This document shows positions 52,515-64,000 of a stretch of 64,000 nt of DNA, piece after piece. The stretch comes from Eucommia ulmoides (lineage: Eukaryota > Streptophyta > Magnoliopsida > Garryales > Eucommiaceae), in contig CM028333.1 in assembly GCA_016647705.1 (NCBI GenBank), positions 7,886,616-7,950,615 of the forward strand, given 5' to 3'. Position 1 is the first letter of the stretch; each line of letters begins with the position of its first letter. The notes beneath the pieces were generated by a model, which saw only the letters and a list, made by a program, of their open reading frames with translations, was not told the DNA's origin and made no database searches. Both the position numbers and the translations under genes were made by a program.

Positions 52515-54460
52515 TGCTGTTGGCCCAGTGGAATACCCAAGAGGGAGGGTGGATTGAGTAATTAAAAATTTATTAGAATAAAACTTTAATAGATCAAATA
52601 ATTAATTTTAATCATAAATTAATTATTATCTTTATATCACAACGGAATTAAATAATCAACTAAGCGCATACCAAACAACAAAAATAAATAAAGTAAATAT
52701 TGCAGCACACCAATATATATCCTGCTTCACCAAACTACTCTTTGCTAGTCCAGTCCTCCGAGCTTCACGGAGATTCACACCTACTAATACTCAAGATCCC
52801 TTTAAAGGTAGGAACCAAACCCTCACACCGATTCTTTTACAGGCTCAGAATCAACATTTACAATATCCTTTTCCTAGACTAATGAAGAACCTCTACATTT
52901 TATAGGTCAAAGAATAACTTAATTCTTTTTAACACTAAGGCCAAAGAATAGAAACATCACTAATCACTCCAAATATCCTTTTACCCGGTAACGATTAAAC
53001 CCTTACAAATTTCACTAAAAAATACAATTTTATTCAGGAAAAATCACTACCTCAATTTCTTTACAGGAAAAGACTGAAAACTGGCTATCCCTGATTAAAT
53101 ACCCCTAACAGTATTTAACCCATCATACTACTCACCAATACAAAATTGATAAGTAGAAAATCTTACTCGGAGCTTCTACCACCTCAGATAAATAATAACT
53201 CAATTAATATCCCAAGTCTAGTGATAAAAATAATATGAGATTGAAAATCTGATTTTAAACAAGATATGGGTAGCAAATACATTAGCAAGTAATCAGATTC
53301 AAGAAATTGTTTATAAAAATATTTTCTTCAATAAGAATCAGAAACAATTTCGAAAATCAATTTAAAAAATATAAACAAGTAATGCAATGATAGAAAATTA
53401 TTGGAAATATCTCACCCGGAATCCACAGAAAGAATAATTAGAACGATGTAACTTCAAATCCGGTAGCAGCAAAGATTAATAGCAATTGATCTTCAAGATC
53501 GCCTTTCAGAATAGCTCACACAATCTCTCAGAATGATAACTCTTATAAAAGCTCACAAATGATTTTAACTTTTTTAGCTCTCTTGATATTGATTAATTGA
53601 TCATTTATTAATGAAATTCGCAAGTCTATATATATGAAAAATAAATCAGCTCTCTAACGGCTAGTTTTCATGTGTCATGACAATTAAATGCTCTCTTAGA
53701 CCCCATATCTCATTATGACTTCATTTTGATTCAATACACTTAATAATAGCTTTTAAAACATTCAATGAAGTCCTCCAAATATTTCTCAATTTCAATTAAT
53801 TAGAATAGAATCAATTTTATGTACCAAACTGAGAAATATTAAAAATTAATGAACCAAATCAATAGGATTTAAATATTAGGTGAAGCATATCTTAAATATA
53901 AAAATATCTCTAAAATCTCTCTCAAATCCTAACAAAAAACGACTACTTTTGGATATAATCCCGAAATAAACAAAATCTTGAAACAGTGCGTCTGGTCAAC
54001 TTTAGTCGACTACTTAATTCAGATTGTAGCCAAGCTATCGTTGTTGCGTTCATCGGTCGACCAGTCTGTCGACTTGTAGATTCAAAGAGTTTATTTTGCC
54101 TTCATCGGTTAACCTACCTGTCGACTTGGAGATACAGAGAGTTCATCTTTTCTTGGTCGGTCGACCTGCCTGTCGACTTAGAGATATAGGGAGTTCATGT
54201 TGCTTGGTCTGGTTGACTCATCAGTCGACCTACGTCTTCTGGATCTCTTTTCGGAACTCGTTTTTAACTTATTCTCTTTTACGCTTTTGCCCCTTTAACT
54301 ATTTTTTTTTTCTAAATTAGCTCCACTAATCTTCTTATATTCCATTTTCGTCAATTAAAACTATTTCTTTTCAATTACATATTGGAGCAAATAAATTCAC
54401 TTAATCAAAACACACATAAATAGTAAAAATATTTTGTGCCGTGTGCGTATTCCTAACTAG
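52515..54460. repeat. ~2-kb repeat, left inverted copy
   Basis: Starts TGTTGGCCCAGTGG followed by ACCCAAGAGGGAGGGTGGATTGAG. The same features appear in reverse at 56850-58995: the terminal ACCCAAG block, the AATAATTAATTTT block, and GGAGCTTCTACCACCTC (53171) against the reverse of 58311-58327. It contains a GGTCGACC minisatellite at 53985-54235. It could be an LTR, but no primer site was found. Confidence 0.55.
53985..54235. repeat. TCGGTCGACC minisatellite
   Basis: Four to five units of about 50 bp, each with CATCGGTCGACC...CTGTCGACTT. Variants recur at 57250-57545 (reverse) and 18660-18980. Confidence 0.65.
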
Positions 54461-55603
54461 GATATTAAGAGTTGAAATTCACCTGAGTTGTTTTTCCTAA
54501 TTTCTTCAAATTCTTAATTCTTCATCATCTTCGACATCATCATTTGGCATCCAATTAATTTGCATCTTCATCACTGGAACTTAAATAACTGAAACACTCA
54601 ATGAAAACATTAGTTCTACCAAAATATTAACACTTAATTGTTCATCAAAATCTTAGGATCAACAACTGAATATCACCACCAAAACACAAAACATATAGAA
54701 ATCTATGAGAGTGCAAACATGTTTAGTTTGTCAATGTTTTTGGTTTCAAGTGTTTGTACTAGAAGCTTGAAGATCATTGTACCCTAGGAGACAAACATTC
54801 ATTCAAACATTAGCACCAGCGCGGTGGAGCAAATCTACTTTAAGGGAATAGAGTTAAACTCTAACCTTGATCTACTTCACTTTTCATTCATCATTTGAAT
54901 AATTGAGTAAGTTTTTATGTAGAGTTTATCGACCATCTTGTTCCTGTTTATGTCTTGTGGACGTTCCCATCTTGTCTCTGTTGATGTTTCTGTTTTGTGA
55001 ATGTTCACATCATGAATCTATTTTTGTTTCTGTTTGTGAATGTTTACATTCTGCATTTGTTTTTTGGATTTTCATATTATGGAATCTATTTTAATATATA
55101 CACAGTGAACATCCACATAATTTCGAGAAATTAGTTTTACTGCCTATATATGCCTAGTTAACGTTTACGATTAGATTATTTAATTACTATTAGTTTAAAT
55201 CCATAATTATTTAAGTATTTAATTTAAAATTTTAGCAATTATCTCCAATGATCTTAAAAGCATATTTATTTATTTATTTTGTGGAATTTTAAACTAAAAT
55301 ACTAATTCTGAATTTATTTTGTATAAAAATAGTACCTTGTCTACTATTTTTTGAAAATTCTTATTACTTACATTCTTAAACACAAATTTATTAAATAATT
55401 TTCTTAGATAAAATTTTGTTGAGACAATATTTATTTGTTGTTAAATAATTCTATTCCAAGGGAGGGCCCTAATCAATAGAAAAAATAGTAACTTTATTAT
55501 TGTTCAAATAAGTGCTTAAAACTGGAATATCACTTTAAAAAGTCTAGTGTTAAATTTTCTGAGTGGTTATATACAGTATTTAAATTGTAATTATATCACT
55601 CTG
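54461..55603. other. AT-rich stretch before the copia relic
   Basis: Contains TGTTTCTGTTTTGTGAATGTTCACAT-type repeats near 54960-55060 and otherwise nothing recognised. The copia leader may begin after about 55590. Confidence 0.4.
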
Positions 55604-56840
55604 TGATGGCAAATGAAAATAGTATGCCGATCTTGACATCAAATGCAACGCCTCTTGTGACTCAGACCATTACCACTACGGTGCCTTCTCTAAAAAGCCG
55701 AAAATGTTTGGTAGGAGTAATTTTAAGAGGTGGAAACAAAAGGTGGTGTTCTACATCATGACTTTGAGATTGGTTCTCTTTTTCAAACAAGATGCTCCTG
55801 TTTTTTCTAAAAAAAATGTTGATGATCAAACAACGGCTATGGTGGAAGCGTGGAAGGATCCCAACCATCTATGTCGGAATTACATTTTCAATGCTCTAGG
55901 TAACTTTCTATATAAAGTATAGGATGGGATAACAACTGCTAAAAAATCGTCAAAATCCTTGGATTAAAAGTACAAAATCGAGGACATCAGCTCAAAGAAA
56001 TTTGTTGTAGAAAAGTTCCTTGCTTATGTTATGATGGATTCCAAATAAGTTGTCAATAAGTCGATGATATTTAAGTCAATATACATGACATTCTCGTTGA
56101 GGAAATGTCATTGAATGAATCATTTCAAGTAGCTTCTATCATTGAAAAGTTACCACTAGTCTGGACCGATTTTAAAAATTATCTCAAGCATAAATTCAAA
56201 GAGATAAAAGCTAAAAATTTGATTGTAAGGCTAAGAATTGAAGATAAACATCAGTTTTGATGAGAATCTTGATGGTCGTCATTCCATGAACTCAAAGTCA
56301 AATGTTGTGGAAGTTCACAAGACTAGTAAGAAACAAAAGTTTTCTGGCCTTTAAACAAGTCAAAGCCTTGTTCCAAAGGAAAAAAAATAAAAAAATTCAA
56401 GTGGAAATGATTCTCGTGTGGAAAGGCTAGACACTGTGCAAGTGAATGCCATGTGAAGTGTAATGGAAAGAGGCCCACACCTCAAGCTAATGTGACTGAG
56501 GTCGATCATCTTACATCAAATGTTTTCGATATGAATATTTCGTCAATTGTATCTGAATTCAACCTAGTTGCTAACCTCATAGAAATGTATGTTGACAATG
56601 TAGTTACATGCCATATCTGCTTAGATAAGAAATTATTCATCACCTGTCAACAAGTGGATCAAGACGAACAACTCTACATGGGCAACTCATCAACTTCTGA
56701 AGTTGAAGGACAAGGAAAAGTTGTGTTGAATATAACTTTTAGGAAAGAACTTACTCTTAATGATGTGCTTCATGTGTTGGACATTCATGATAATCTAGTC
56801 TTCGAATCTGTGATGAGTGAGACGGGCTATAGAATGTGTT
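55604..56840 (+). pseudogene. Ty1/copia gag-protease fragment
   Basis: Gag begins ATGGCAAATG (55604) and shows the NFKRWKQKVVFY block (about 55719-55754) typical of copia Gag. After stops and frameshifts (55920-56390) comes the nucleocapsid knuckle (about 56409-56453), where the first Cys codon has become TGA. Protease follows: the catalytic DTGA reads DNVV, then CHICLDKKLF (about 56616-56645), MGNSSTSEVEGQGKV (about 56679-56723) and a TLNDVLHV block. Then the match stops at about 56840 where the right ~2-kb repeat starts. Integrase and RT are absent. Not functional. Confidence 0.8.
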
Positions 56841-56849
56841 GAATCCAAG

Positions 56850-58995
56850 GTTTTTATGTGCAATACGTATTGATATTTTTAGTGGAACTAATGATTTTAC
56901 TAAGTATTTCAGATTTATGGTTCCATGAGTTTGATTAAGAAGAAGGTTTGTTGAAGAAAATATAAAGGGTGTAAGATAGACATGATGAAGACATGAAGAG
57001 TTTTGAAGATGCTGAAGAAAATTAGGTGAAAACAATTATTTACTTATATACTTTTAATACAATCTGAATTAGGATCACGCAAGACACTTAAAATGAATTA
57101 ATCTTATATGTGTCTTGATAAGAAGTGATAAGTTTAAGATTCTTAAATGAGATATTTTATGTGCTCTCCTTACGTATAATGGTTTTGATAAATGACTTAA
57201 GTGAAAAATATATTTTAAAGTATGATATATTGTGTTTTTGGGTCAATTAGGACAACCGGCAAAATGAGTTGGTTGACTTATCAAATAGTGAGTTTTGGGA
57301 GTAGAAATAGAGTTCTACTGATCCAATTGATCAACTTAAAAAAGAAACTGGTCAACTTTTTGAAACAGTGGCTGAATTGAAGAAATTAAGAAAGTCACCG
57401 ACTGGGTCAGTCAACTGACTGGGTGTATGGGCAAAGTCAGTGACTGGGTCGGTCAACTAACTGAGTGTAAGGCTAATGGCTATTTTTAGCCTTGGCACAT
57501 AGTGGTCGATCGAATGCAGTGGTCGGTCAACCGACTGTCTTAGTCAATATTTTGACTATGTGATCTTTTCGTAAAAAATTATCCTTTTTTAATGATTCCA
57601 AAAGAGGGATTTGGAGGATTTGAGTGATATTCAAATATATTTGACTTAATATGTGATCCCTATTGAGTTGGTCCATATATTTTGATATTCTATTAATTAA
57701 AGTGGCTTAGTATTTCCTTTTCTAACAGTTTTAAATTGGGAAAAGTTTTATGCACCTAAATAAGTGTTTCCAATAATATTTTTAAATGAAACATACCTAA
57801 ACTGATAGGATATGATATTTGGGGTCTTAGAGTGTCATTTTATGACATATTTTTGAAGAACTAGTCATTGGAGGGCTAGTTCTAGGTCTATTTAATAAGA
57901 TACATCAAGAACTTCATCTTTGAGCTTTTACAAGAGTTATATTATTGCGGAGATTTTTACGAGAAATTATATTTAAGTTCTTGATCTAAAGTGTTTACTA
58001 TTGGAGTTACTGATTTGAGTTATAATTACGAAATCTTTATTGTCTTTGGTGTTTCCCAATGAGATCCTTCTAGGTCTTGTTATTTGTTTTCTAAGATATA
58101 ATTATATTGATTGCTTGGTTTAGAATTGTTTAGAAAATCATTTTGAACCTAATAGCCTAAAAATCTTTTAAACGGTTTTTTTTGCCTCATTATCTGATTA
58201 TGTGCTTAATTTGTGCTACCTACTTTTTTATTAATCAGATTTTATTTGTCTCACATTGTATCTATCATTTAGAAATTATTTGGGGCATTAATTGAATATA
58301 TCTGTATTGAGGTGGTAAAAGCTCCTTGTAGGAAGAAACTTATATTTTTTTGTATTTGTGAGTTTGAGAAAATTAGACACGTTTGGGACGGTTTATAGTT
58401 AATGTATCTAGATTTCAATCTTTTTCCTCTAAAAAAAATTAGAGTTTGATATTTATTCTGTTAAAAAGATTAGGTTATTCTTTTCTCTTCAAAAAAATTT
58501 GGTTTTGATTGAACCTGTAATTGAATTAAATAGTAAATTGTAAAGGTTCATCCTGATCCTGTGAAAATGATAAGTGAGAGAGTGTTAAGTTGATCATGTG
58601 AAATGATAAGTGAGAGAATGTTAAGTTGATTTTTAGTCTATGAAAAGAATTAGGGTGTTATAAAGATTGATTCACAACCTATGAAAAGAATCGAGAATTG
58701 TAAGAGTTTAGTTCCTACTTGGTAAATGAATCAAGAGATTTAGTGGATTGCGAATCTCTATGGAACTTGGGGGATTGGACGTAAGTAAGAGTAACTTACT
58801 GAACTAGGATAAATTCTCATGTGCTGCATTACTTTATTTCATATTTTTTGTTTAGGTGTGCACTTAATATCAAACACATTTTCTCTGCGTATTAAGATAA
58901 TAATTGATTTTAAAAAATTAATTATTTGTGTTTAAATGAATTAATTGTTTAATTTTTTTTAACTACCCAATTCACCACGTCTTGGGTAGCTCTTT
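56850..58995. repeat. ~2-kb repeat, right inverted copy
   Basis: Inverted relative to 52515-54460. It ends CACGTCTTGGGTAGCTCTTTGGGCC, whose reverse matches the left copy's start. Contains GGTCAGTCAACTGACTGGG-type units at 57250-57545 and the duplicated GATAAGTGAGAGA step at 58569-58620. No gene. Confidence 0.55.
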
Positions 58996-58999
58996 GGGC

Positions 59000-59697
59000 C
59001 AATATAGTAGTCTTTGATAAACAAAAAGTTATAATCACCAAAAGTAAAGTGTACGTAGGAAAGAGAGAAACAAGGAAACTAGCCGTTATCCGAAGAATCG
59101 ATGCTACAATTGCTCTGAGATTGTTTCCTCTTCTTGGCTTTGTGATCTTATCTTGGTTGATAGTGTCTTGGAGCTCTCAAGACTCCCAAAAATGTTCCCT
59201 AAGTGTTCTCAAAATGGTTGGGAATCAAAGAAAATGGAATTGGGGCCAAAAGATCTAACAAAATATCTAAAAAAACACTTTACAGCAGGGGCTTCACCGC
59301 TGTAGCAATCAAAATCACTACTGCAATGGTGGGGATGTCGGTAGCCTTACAACTGCAGCGGTGAGAAGTCAATGGATGTTCTTCCCTTTCACTGCTACGA
59401 CGGTGAGATCCACCGCTGCAGCGGTAGATCGATAGTGGCATTTCTGCCCTTTTGATCGCTGCAACGGTGGAGACATTGGTCTTTTATGCTTTGATTGGCA
59501 TTTTTTCTTGTTTTCCCACCGTTTCTCCACCGTCTTCCTACTGATTAGCTCGCTTTTAAACCGTTTTCTCTTCTAACCCCTGTTTTGAACGAAAACAAAT
59601 AAAAATGAATTAAAACATATTAAAACACTCATAATAATACTCAAAAACTATCAAAATCGGTTTGGAAATATATAAATAAACTACACCTATTGATTAC
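59000..59697 (-). repeat. Athila-like LTR fragment, antisense
   Basis: Read on the minus strand it starts CAATAGGTGTAG, and TTTCCAAACCGATTTTGATAG follows, matching the start of the element A LTR in motif order. The 59285-59480 part holds several CACCGCTGCAGCGGT palindromes like those in element A. Only about 700 bp of the LTR remains; it abuts gypsy pol at about 59698. Confidence 0.6.
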
Positions 59698-61680
59698 CGC
59701 CCGAAGCAGGTACGAGGTCAGCACGTTAATCACATGTGCCTGAAAATATGGTCTGAGTTTTCATGCTGCAGTTACCAAAGCCAAGGCCAACTTTTCCAAC
59801 TTTGTATAACGAGTTTTTGCTGGAACTAACAATTTGCTGATGTAGTACACAGGTTTTTGCCCTCCTGCGAGTTCTTGGACTAGTGCAACACTCACTGCTA
59901 CAGGTGTGACCGCCAAATAGAGGTTTAGCTCTTCTCCTGGGTTTAATTTGCCCAACATCTCCACTGAGCCCAAATAATCTTTAATGGATTGAAGAGCTCG
60001 CTCACAATCATCATCCCACTGAAAGACTTTATTTTCCTTCAAAATCTTAAAGAAAGGGGTACACCTATCAGTAAATTTTGAGATGAATTTGTTCAGCACT
60101 GCTAACCTTCCAGTCAACACCTGGACTTCTCTTATAGTTACTGGAGATTTTAAATTCTTCACAACCTCTATCTATCCAAAATCCACCATGATGTCGGTTT
60201 GGTTAACAACAAAACCCAGAAACTTGCCAGATATGACACCATACACATATTTTTCTGGGTTTAGCTTCATGTTATACTTTATTAAAACAGCAAAAGCCTC
60301 TGCTACATGGCTGGGGTGATCCTTCTGCCTGGAGCTTTTGACGAGCAGATCGTTTATATAAACCTCTATGGTGGCTCCAATTTGATCTTGAAAAATGCAG
60401 TTCACCAACTGCTGGTAAGTAGCTCCTGTATTTCTCAAACCGAATGACATTACCTTATAACATTAAGTACCTTTCGGTGTGATGAATGATGTCCCTTCCT
60501 TGTTTGGCTGATCCATACGAATTTGATTGTAGCCTTCATAAGCGTCCATCATGGTCAAGTATTGGTGCCCTGCTACAGCATCTACCATCTTATCTATCCT
60601 TGGCATTAGATAGCAGTCTTTTGGGAATGCTTGATCGAGGTCGGTGAAGTCCACACACATTCTCTACTTTCCATTCTTCTTCTTTACTAGAATTGGATTG
60701 GCCAGCCACCTTGGGTACATCACTTCCCTGATGTGGCTAACGGAGAGCAATCTTTTTACTTCGGCTTTAATCACTTGTCCTTTCTCAGGACTGAAGGTCT
60801 TTCTTTTCTTTCGTATTGGAGAGTATGACCTAGAAATATCCAGACGATGTACTGCAATGTCTGGACTGATTCCTTCCATATCTTTAAGAGCCTAGGCGAA
60901 AACGTCCAGCTTCTTTTGGAGCAGTTCGTTGATCTCTTTAGCCTCAGTTTAGCTTAATGATCCTCTAATCATAAGTTTTTGAGCCCCTTTATTAAAGGTG
61001 ATCTGTTTCACTTGCTCGTCAGGCTGGATTACACTTGCATGTTCCCTGAAATCGTTAATTTCTTCTACCGAGTTTGTTCGCAGAATTGCTCCATGGACCT
61101 TCTTTAATTGCTATAAGGGCGCACCCCAGCCCTTCATTGCTACGTAAAAATATTGTCTTGAGGCCACTTGGTCACCTATTATTACTACCATATAACCGTC
61201 CCTTGTGGATTTGGCACATTGGTAGTACATTGATGCAACAACCTTCATTACATATAACTATGGATGCCCAAGAATTGCATTGTAAGGTGATGCTGAGTCC
61301 ACCTCCATGAACTCCGTGGCTTTCGTATATCCCCGTTCCTCTTTGTTAGAGGTGACAGATAGAGTGATCTTTCCACATGAAAATGTGAGTTCGCCATTGA
61401 ATCCTATCATAACAGTTTGTGTAGAACTGACATCAGAACTTGGTATTCCCATCTACTTCGGAGTACTGACAAAAATAATATTAGCAGAACTACCGTTATC
61501 GATCAAGATCCGTCTTACTTGGAAACTAGAGATCCACAGAGTAAGGACCAGTGCATCCTCATGTAGGTGAACAACCCCTTTGCTATCCTCCTCTGAAAAA
61601 GTAATGACTAGTCCCGGATTTGTTGTCACTGCCATTGCTTTTCCAAAGCATCGTTCCAATACTGCTTTGCGGACCTTCAT
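59698..61680 (-). pseudogene. Tat/Ogre-like gypsy protease-RT-RNase H
   Basis: Minus-strand pol. Protease (about 61680-61258) has the active site LIDNGSSANI (about 61475-61505), a D-N-G-S form seen in this clade. RT follows (60879-60172): a YPRWLANPILVKKKNGK block, CVDFTDLDQAFPKD, PRIDKMVDAVAGH, and MSFGLRNTGATYQQ. The catalytic YVDD reads YIND (60349-60360), losing one Asp. A stop (near 60460) sits where Tyr is usual. RNase H starts with VQVLTGRLAVLNKF (about 60124) and includes a DDDCERALQ stretch and KPVYYISKLL (about 59855-59826). It ends at about 59698 against an LTR fragment, so integrase is missing. Several stops; not functional. Confidence 0.85.
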
Positions 61681-63175
61681 TTTTCGTTCTCGATTGGACT
61701 TTCCAGTAGTTGGCCCAACATAATTTATTATGAAGATTACTTCACGATTCTCTCTGGGATGCTCTTCTTTCCGTTCTTTCTCGTGATGTTCCTTGCGTCA
61801 ACCCTCATTTCTGGGTCTTTTTTTTATCCCTTGGGCATTCTTGTAGGTAATCACGTAGCTGACCCATGCCAGTTAAACGCTTGATCTCATTCTTGAGCTC
61901 CCAGCAATCATCTGTGTTATTCTTCCTATTGGACTTGGTAGTCTGCTTGGGAGGCCACTAAATTAATTCAAAAGCGCGTATCTCACGCAAAATTCTTGAG
62001 ATAGGTATTCGCAGACCAGGTAGGTCTGGCTCTTGGCGAGCTTCTGATTTGGAATTCGAACTTCTTGGTCGATTTTACGCCTATCCGTTGTGCTAGATTT
62101 CGCCTTGTTCCCATCATTCTCGCTTTATCTGGGGTAATCTTTGAAAGATCCCTTGCCTTCTCTGGTAAGTTTGACGTCCTCCAATTTTATGTAGGGTTTG
62201 ACTTTTTCCATCAACTCTGACATGCTCTAAGGACTCTTCTTGGTTAAAAAGTCTTGAAAACAACCAAGACGTAACCCTGAGGTAAATGCATCAATGATGA
62301 GGTTGGTATCACAACCCTCAATGCATGTTAATTCCTTACTGAATCAGCTCATATATTGATGTAGAGTTTCTTCTTTCTCTTGATGCAAGGCGAGCAGAAA
62401 ATCAGGACCCTTCATTAACCTTTGACAGGTTATGAAACGGTTAATAAACATGTTTCCAAACTCTTTGAATGATGTGATAGAGTTTGGAGGGAGCGTATGC
62501 AACCATTCGAGGGCTGAGCCCTTCAATGTGGTAGCGAAAGCTCTGCAGAGTGTGGAGTTAATTGAATCATAAAGATTCATTACATGCTTGAACTGGAGGA
62601 TATGGCCCATAGGATCCATTCTCCCATCATACTTCTCAAACTTTGTGGTATCAAACTTTTCAGCGAACGGGACAACTAAGATATCTAGTGAGAAAGGCAT
62701 CTCAGTGCCTTTCACAAGCGTGTCCAGTTAATCTAAAGATTGACCTATTTCTACTTTAGTTCTGATCTATTGATATGAATCAACAGTCTCAGTTCGGTTA
62801 TAGATTCTTCTCTCTGGCTGACGGCTTGTATCTTCTTGAGTAGTTTGCTTCTCGTAAGACTGAGGATTAGCATAACCAGGAGACTTTACTTTCTCTCCAA
62901 ATTCATGGTTAGCTGCAAGAGATTGCGACCTGCTGCCATCTATTGGCCTTGCCATGTATTTGATTGTCTCAACTATTTCAGCCACATTTGTAGGAAGAGC
63001 ATCAATTTTTGCATCAGTGTTTATCACGGTCAATGGAGGGTCATCTTGAACCCTCCTTGCTGCTTTACTGGAGTTTCTGCATAGGGTGGTGGCGGCAAGT
63101 CGTTGCTTCGAATCATCGTTGTCGCTCTCGTTCGTAACTGTCTCATAGCCGTAACAGAAAGCTTTTGCGTTAGCA
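61681..63175 (-). pseudogene. Tat/Ogre-like gypsy gag
   Basis: Minus-strand Gag of the same element as the pol at 59698-61680. Conserved blocks: PFAEKFDTTKFEKYDGRMDP (about 62655), ALEWLHTLPPNSITSF (about 62505), FINRFITC, and the start of a 'LHQEKEETLHQYM' helix, then a stop (near 62343). The remainder to 61680 is a charged, frameshifted tail. N-terminally, an open stretch of 178 codons (63303-62767) runs from inside the LTR across the primer site; its first ~40 codons are LTR, so the real start lies downstream and was not fixed. Confidence 0.75.
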
Positions 63176-63176
63176 T

Positions 63177-63194
63177 TTCCCACAGATGGTGCCA
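63177..63194 (-). other. Primer-binding site of the right-edge gypsy element
   Basis: The minus strand reads TGGCACCATCTGTGGGAA, close to the TGGCGCCGTCTGTGGGAA found after the 5' LTR of many plant Tat-type elements. It lies three bases inside the LTR end. Confidence 0.7.
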
Positions 63195-63196
63195 AA

Positions 63197-64000
63197 TGAT
63201 GTTGCCAAAAAATCTTTGACATGTGTAACCATTCTATACATGTCAGAAATCTCTTCACCTTCCTCCTGCTACCAGCAAAATCGTCAGTTCTAATAGGGGA
63301 CATCGGTGTGGTGTTAGTAAAAGAACCTTCAGTGTGAGAATAAGTTAATTTGGTATATAGAGAAAATTGTACACAGATTGAATCATGAATATTACCAGTG
63401 ATATCTACCCTTTTATAGGCTCATAGAGTTGTTGCCGTTACTTTGGAGAGATCGCCAACTCATTGATATGTTCTTAACGGCTTGGAAGATAATTAATATT
63501 CCAATGATCTTGGAGAATATCTTTGTAATGGTCCCCATTAATTATGGGCTGTTACAGTCAATTTGGCTCATCTCCGTAAGTGTAGGGGAACCGTTCATGT
63601 TGGGTTGATCTGTTAGTTCCTTGGCCTTTGATATTGTGGGTTTGAATATATCTAAATTTGGGCCTCCTTATGGGGTCGTTAGGCTTGCTCAGAAGACCGC
63701 CGAAACTACCACCCAAGTGGGTCTGTTATGTTTCGGTTAAGATAACCCATTAGGTCTGTTTGTTACGGATCAAAATTCATATCCAATCCAACCCGTTTAA
63801 GGTTCAATACCTATATCAGTTATGAGTAAGAGTTTTTCCATATCAATGTGTAATATTCAAATCAACCGTGTATCCTAGTATAATCACAACATTAACCGAA
63901 ATATTGAATTCTCAACAAATGTCGACTAAATATTATAAATTGAGAGCAGAAACATTAACATTTTCCCATTTTGGACCACAAAAATATTTAACTTCTCCTT
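63197..64000 (-). repeat. 5' LTR of the right-edge gypsy element (partial)
   Basis: LTR end CA (plus-strand TG at 63197) next to the primer site; it continues beyond the window. Contains a promoter-like TATA element. No gene otherwise. Confidence 0.7.
63408..63420 (-). promoter_or_regulatory. LTR TATA box
   Basis: The minus strand reads CCTATAAAAGGGT, a strong TATA match. It sits about 210 bp before the LTR end, so transcription would start near 63380 and run left through gag. Confidence 0.6.

Noticed and set aside
62836..63084. Plus-strand open frame opposite gypsy gag
   Set aside because: Antisense shadow of the minus-strand gag frame.

Overview
The window reads as nuclear DNA of a flowering plant, probably a eudicot. 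It is AT-rich, holds one gene with ten exons and GT-AG introns, and is otherwise built from plant transposable-element families: Ty3/gypsy and Ty1/copia retrotransposons, L1-type LINEs, Mutator-like (MULE), hAT and PIF/Harbinger elements. I could not determine the species. No rRNA, tRNA, CRISPR array or bacterial operon was seen.

The one intact host gene is at 10361-15385 (+). It encodes a cytosolic-type glyceraldehyde-3-phosphate dehydrogenase (GAPC-like) of 348 codons with an open frame across all ten exons. Its introns carry mobile-element relics, including a 271-bp foldback element in intron 8. It differs from the family at several usually conserved sites, notably the NAD-ribose-binding Asp.

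Layout. 1-1609: minus-strand gypsy gag fused to part of an LTR. 3.3-9.3 kb: copia fragments, a 1.25-kb tandem duplication and a MULE inserted in its first copy. 10.2-15.5 kb: the GAPDH gene. 16.0-18.1 kb: a PIF/Harbinger MITE and a MULE carrying a hairpin minisatellite. 19.0-44.8 kb: a nested stack of insertions. An old LINE is split by a full-length younger LINE (20931-43090). That LINE carries a PIF/Harbinger element (23281-24410) and an Athila-like LTR element A (25212-39987). Element A in turn carries a Del/Tekay-like gypsy element B (27408-36941). Target-site duplications support four of these insertions; the PIF one is imperfect. 45.1-51.3 kb: hAT MITE, solo LTR, and a MULE nested in a Harbinger-type MITE. 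52.5-59.0 kb: a copia gag-protease relic between two inverted ~2-kb repeats. 59.0-64.0 kb: an Athila-like LTR piece and a minus-strand Tat/Ogre-like gypsy element running off the right edge with PBS and LTR promoter visible.

I found no convincing new multi-gene system. The points most worth following up are the unusual GAPDH, the nested stack, an LTR element whose interior is far more decayed than its LTRs, the inverted ~2-kb repeat unit, and several MULE/MITE families with hairpins or gene-like GC-rich cargo. Divergence figures are counts by eye over short stretches, not alignments.
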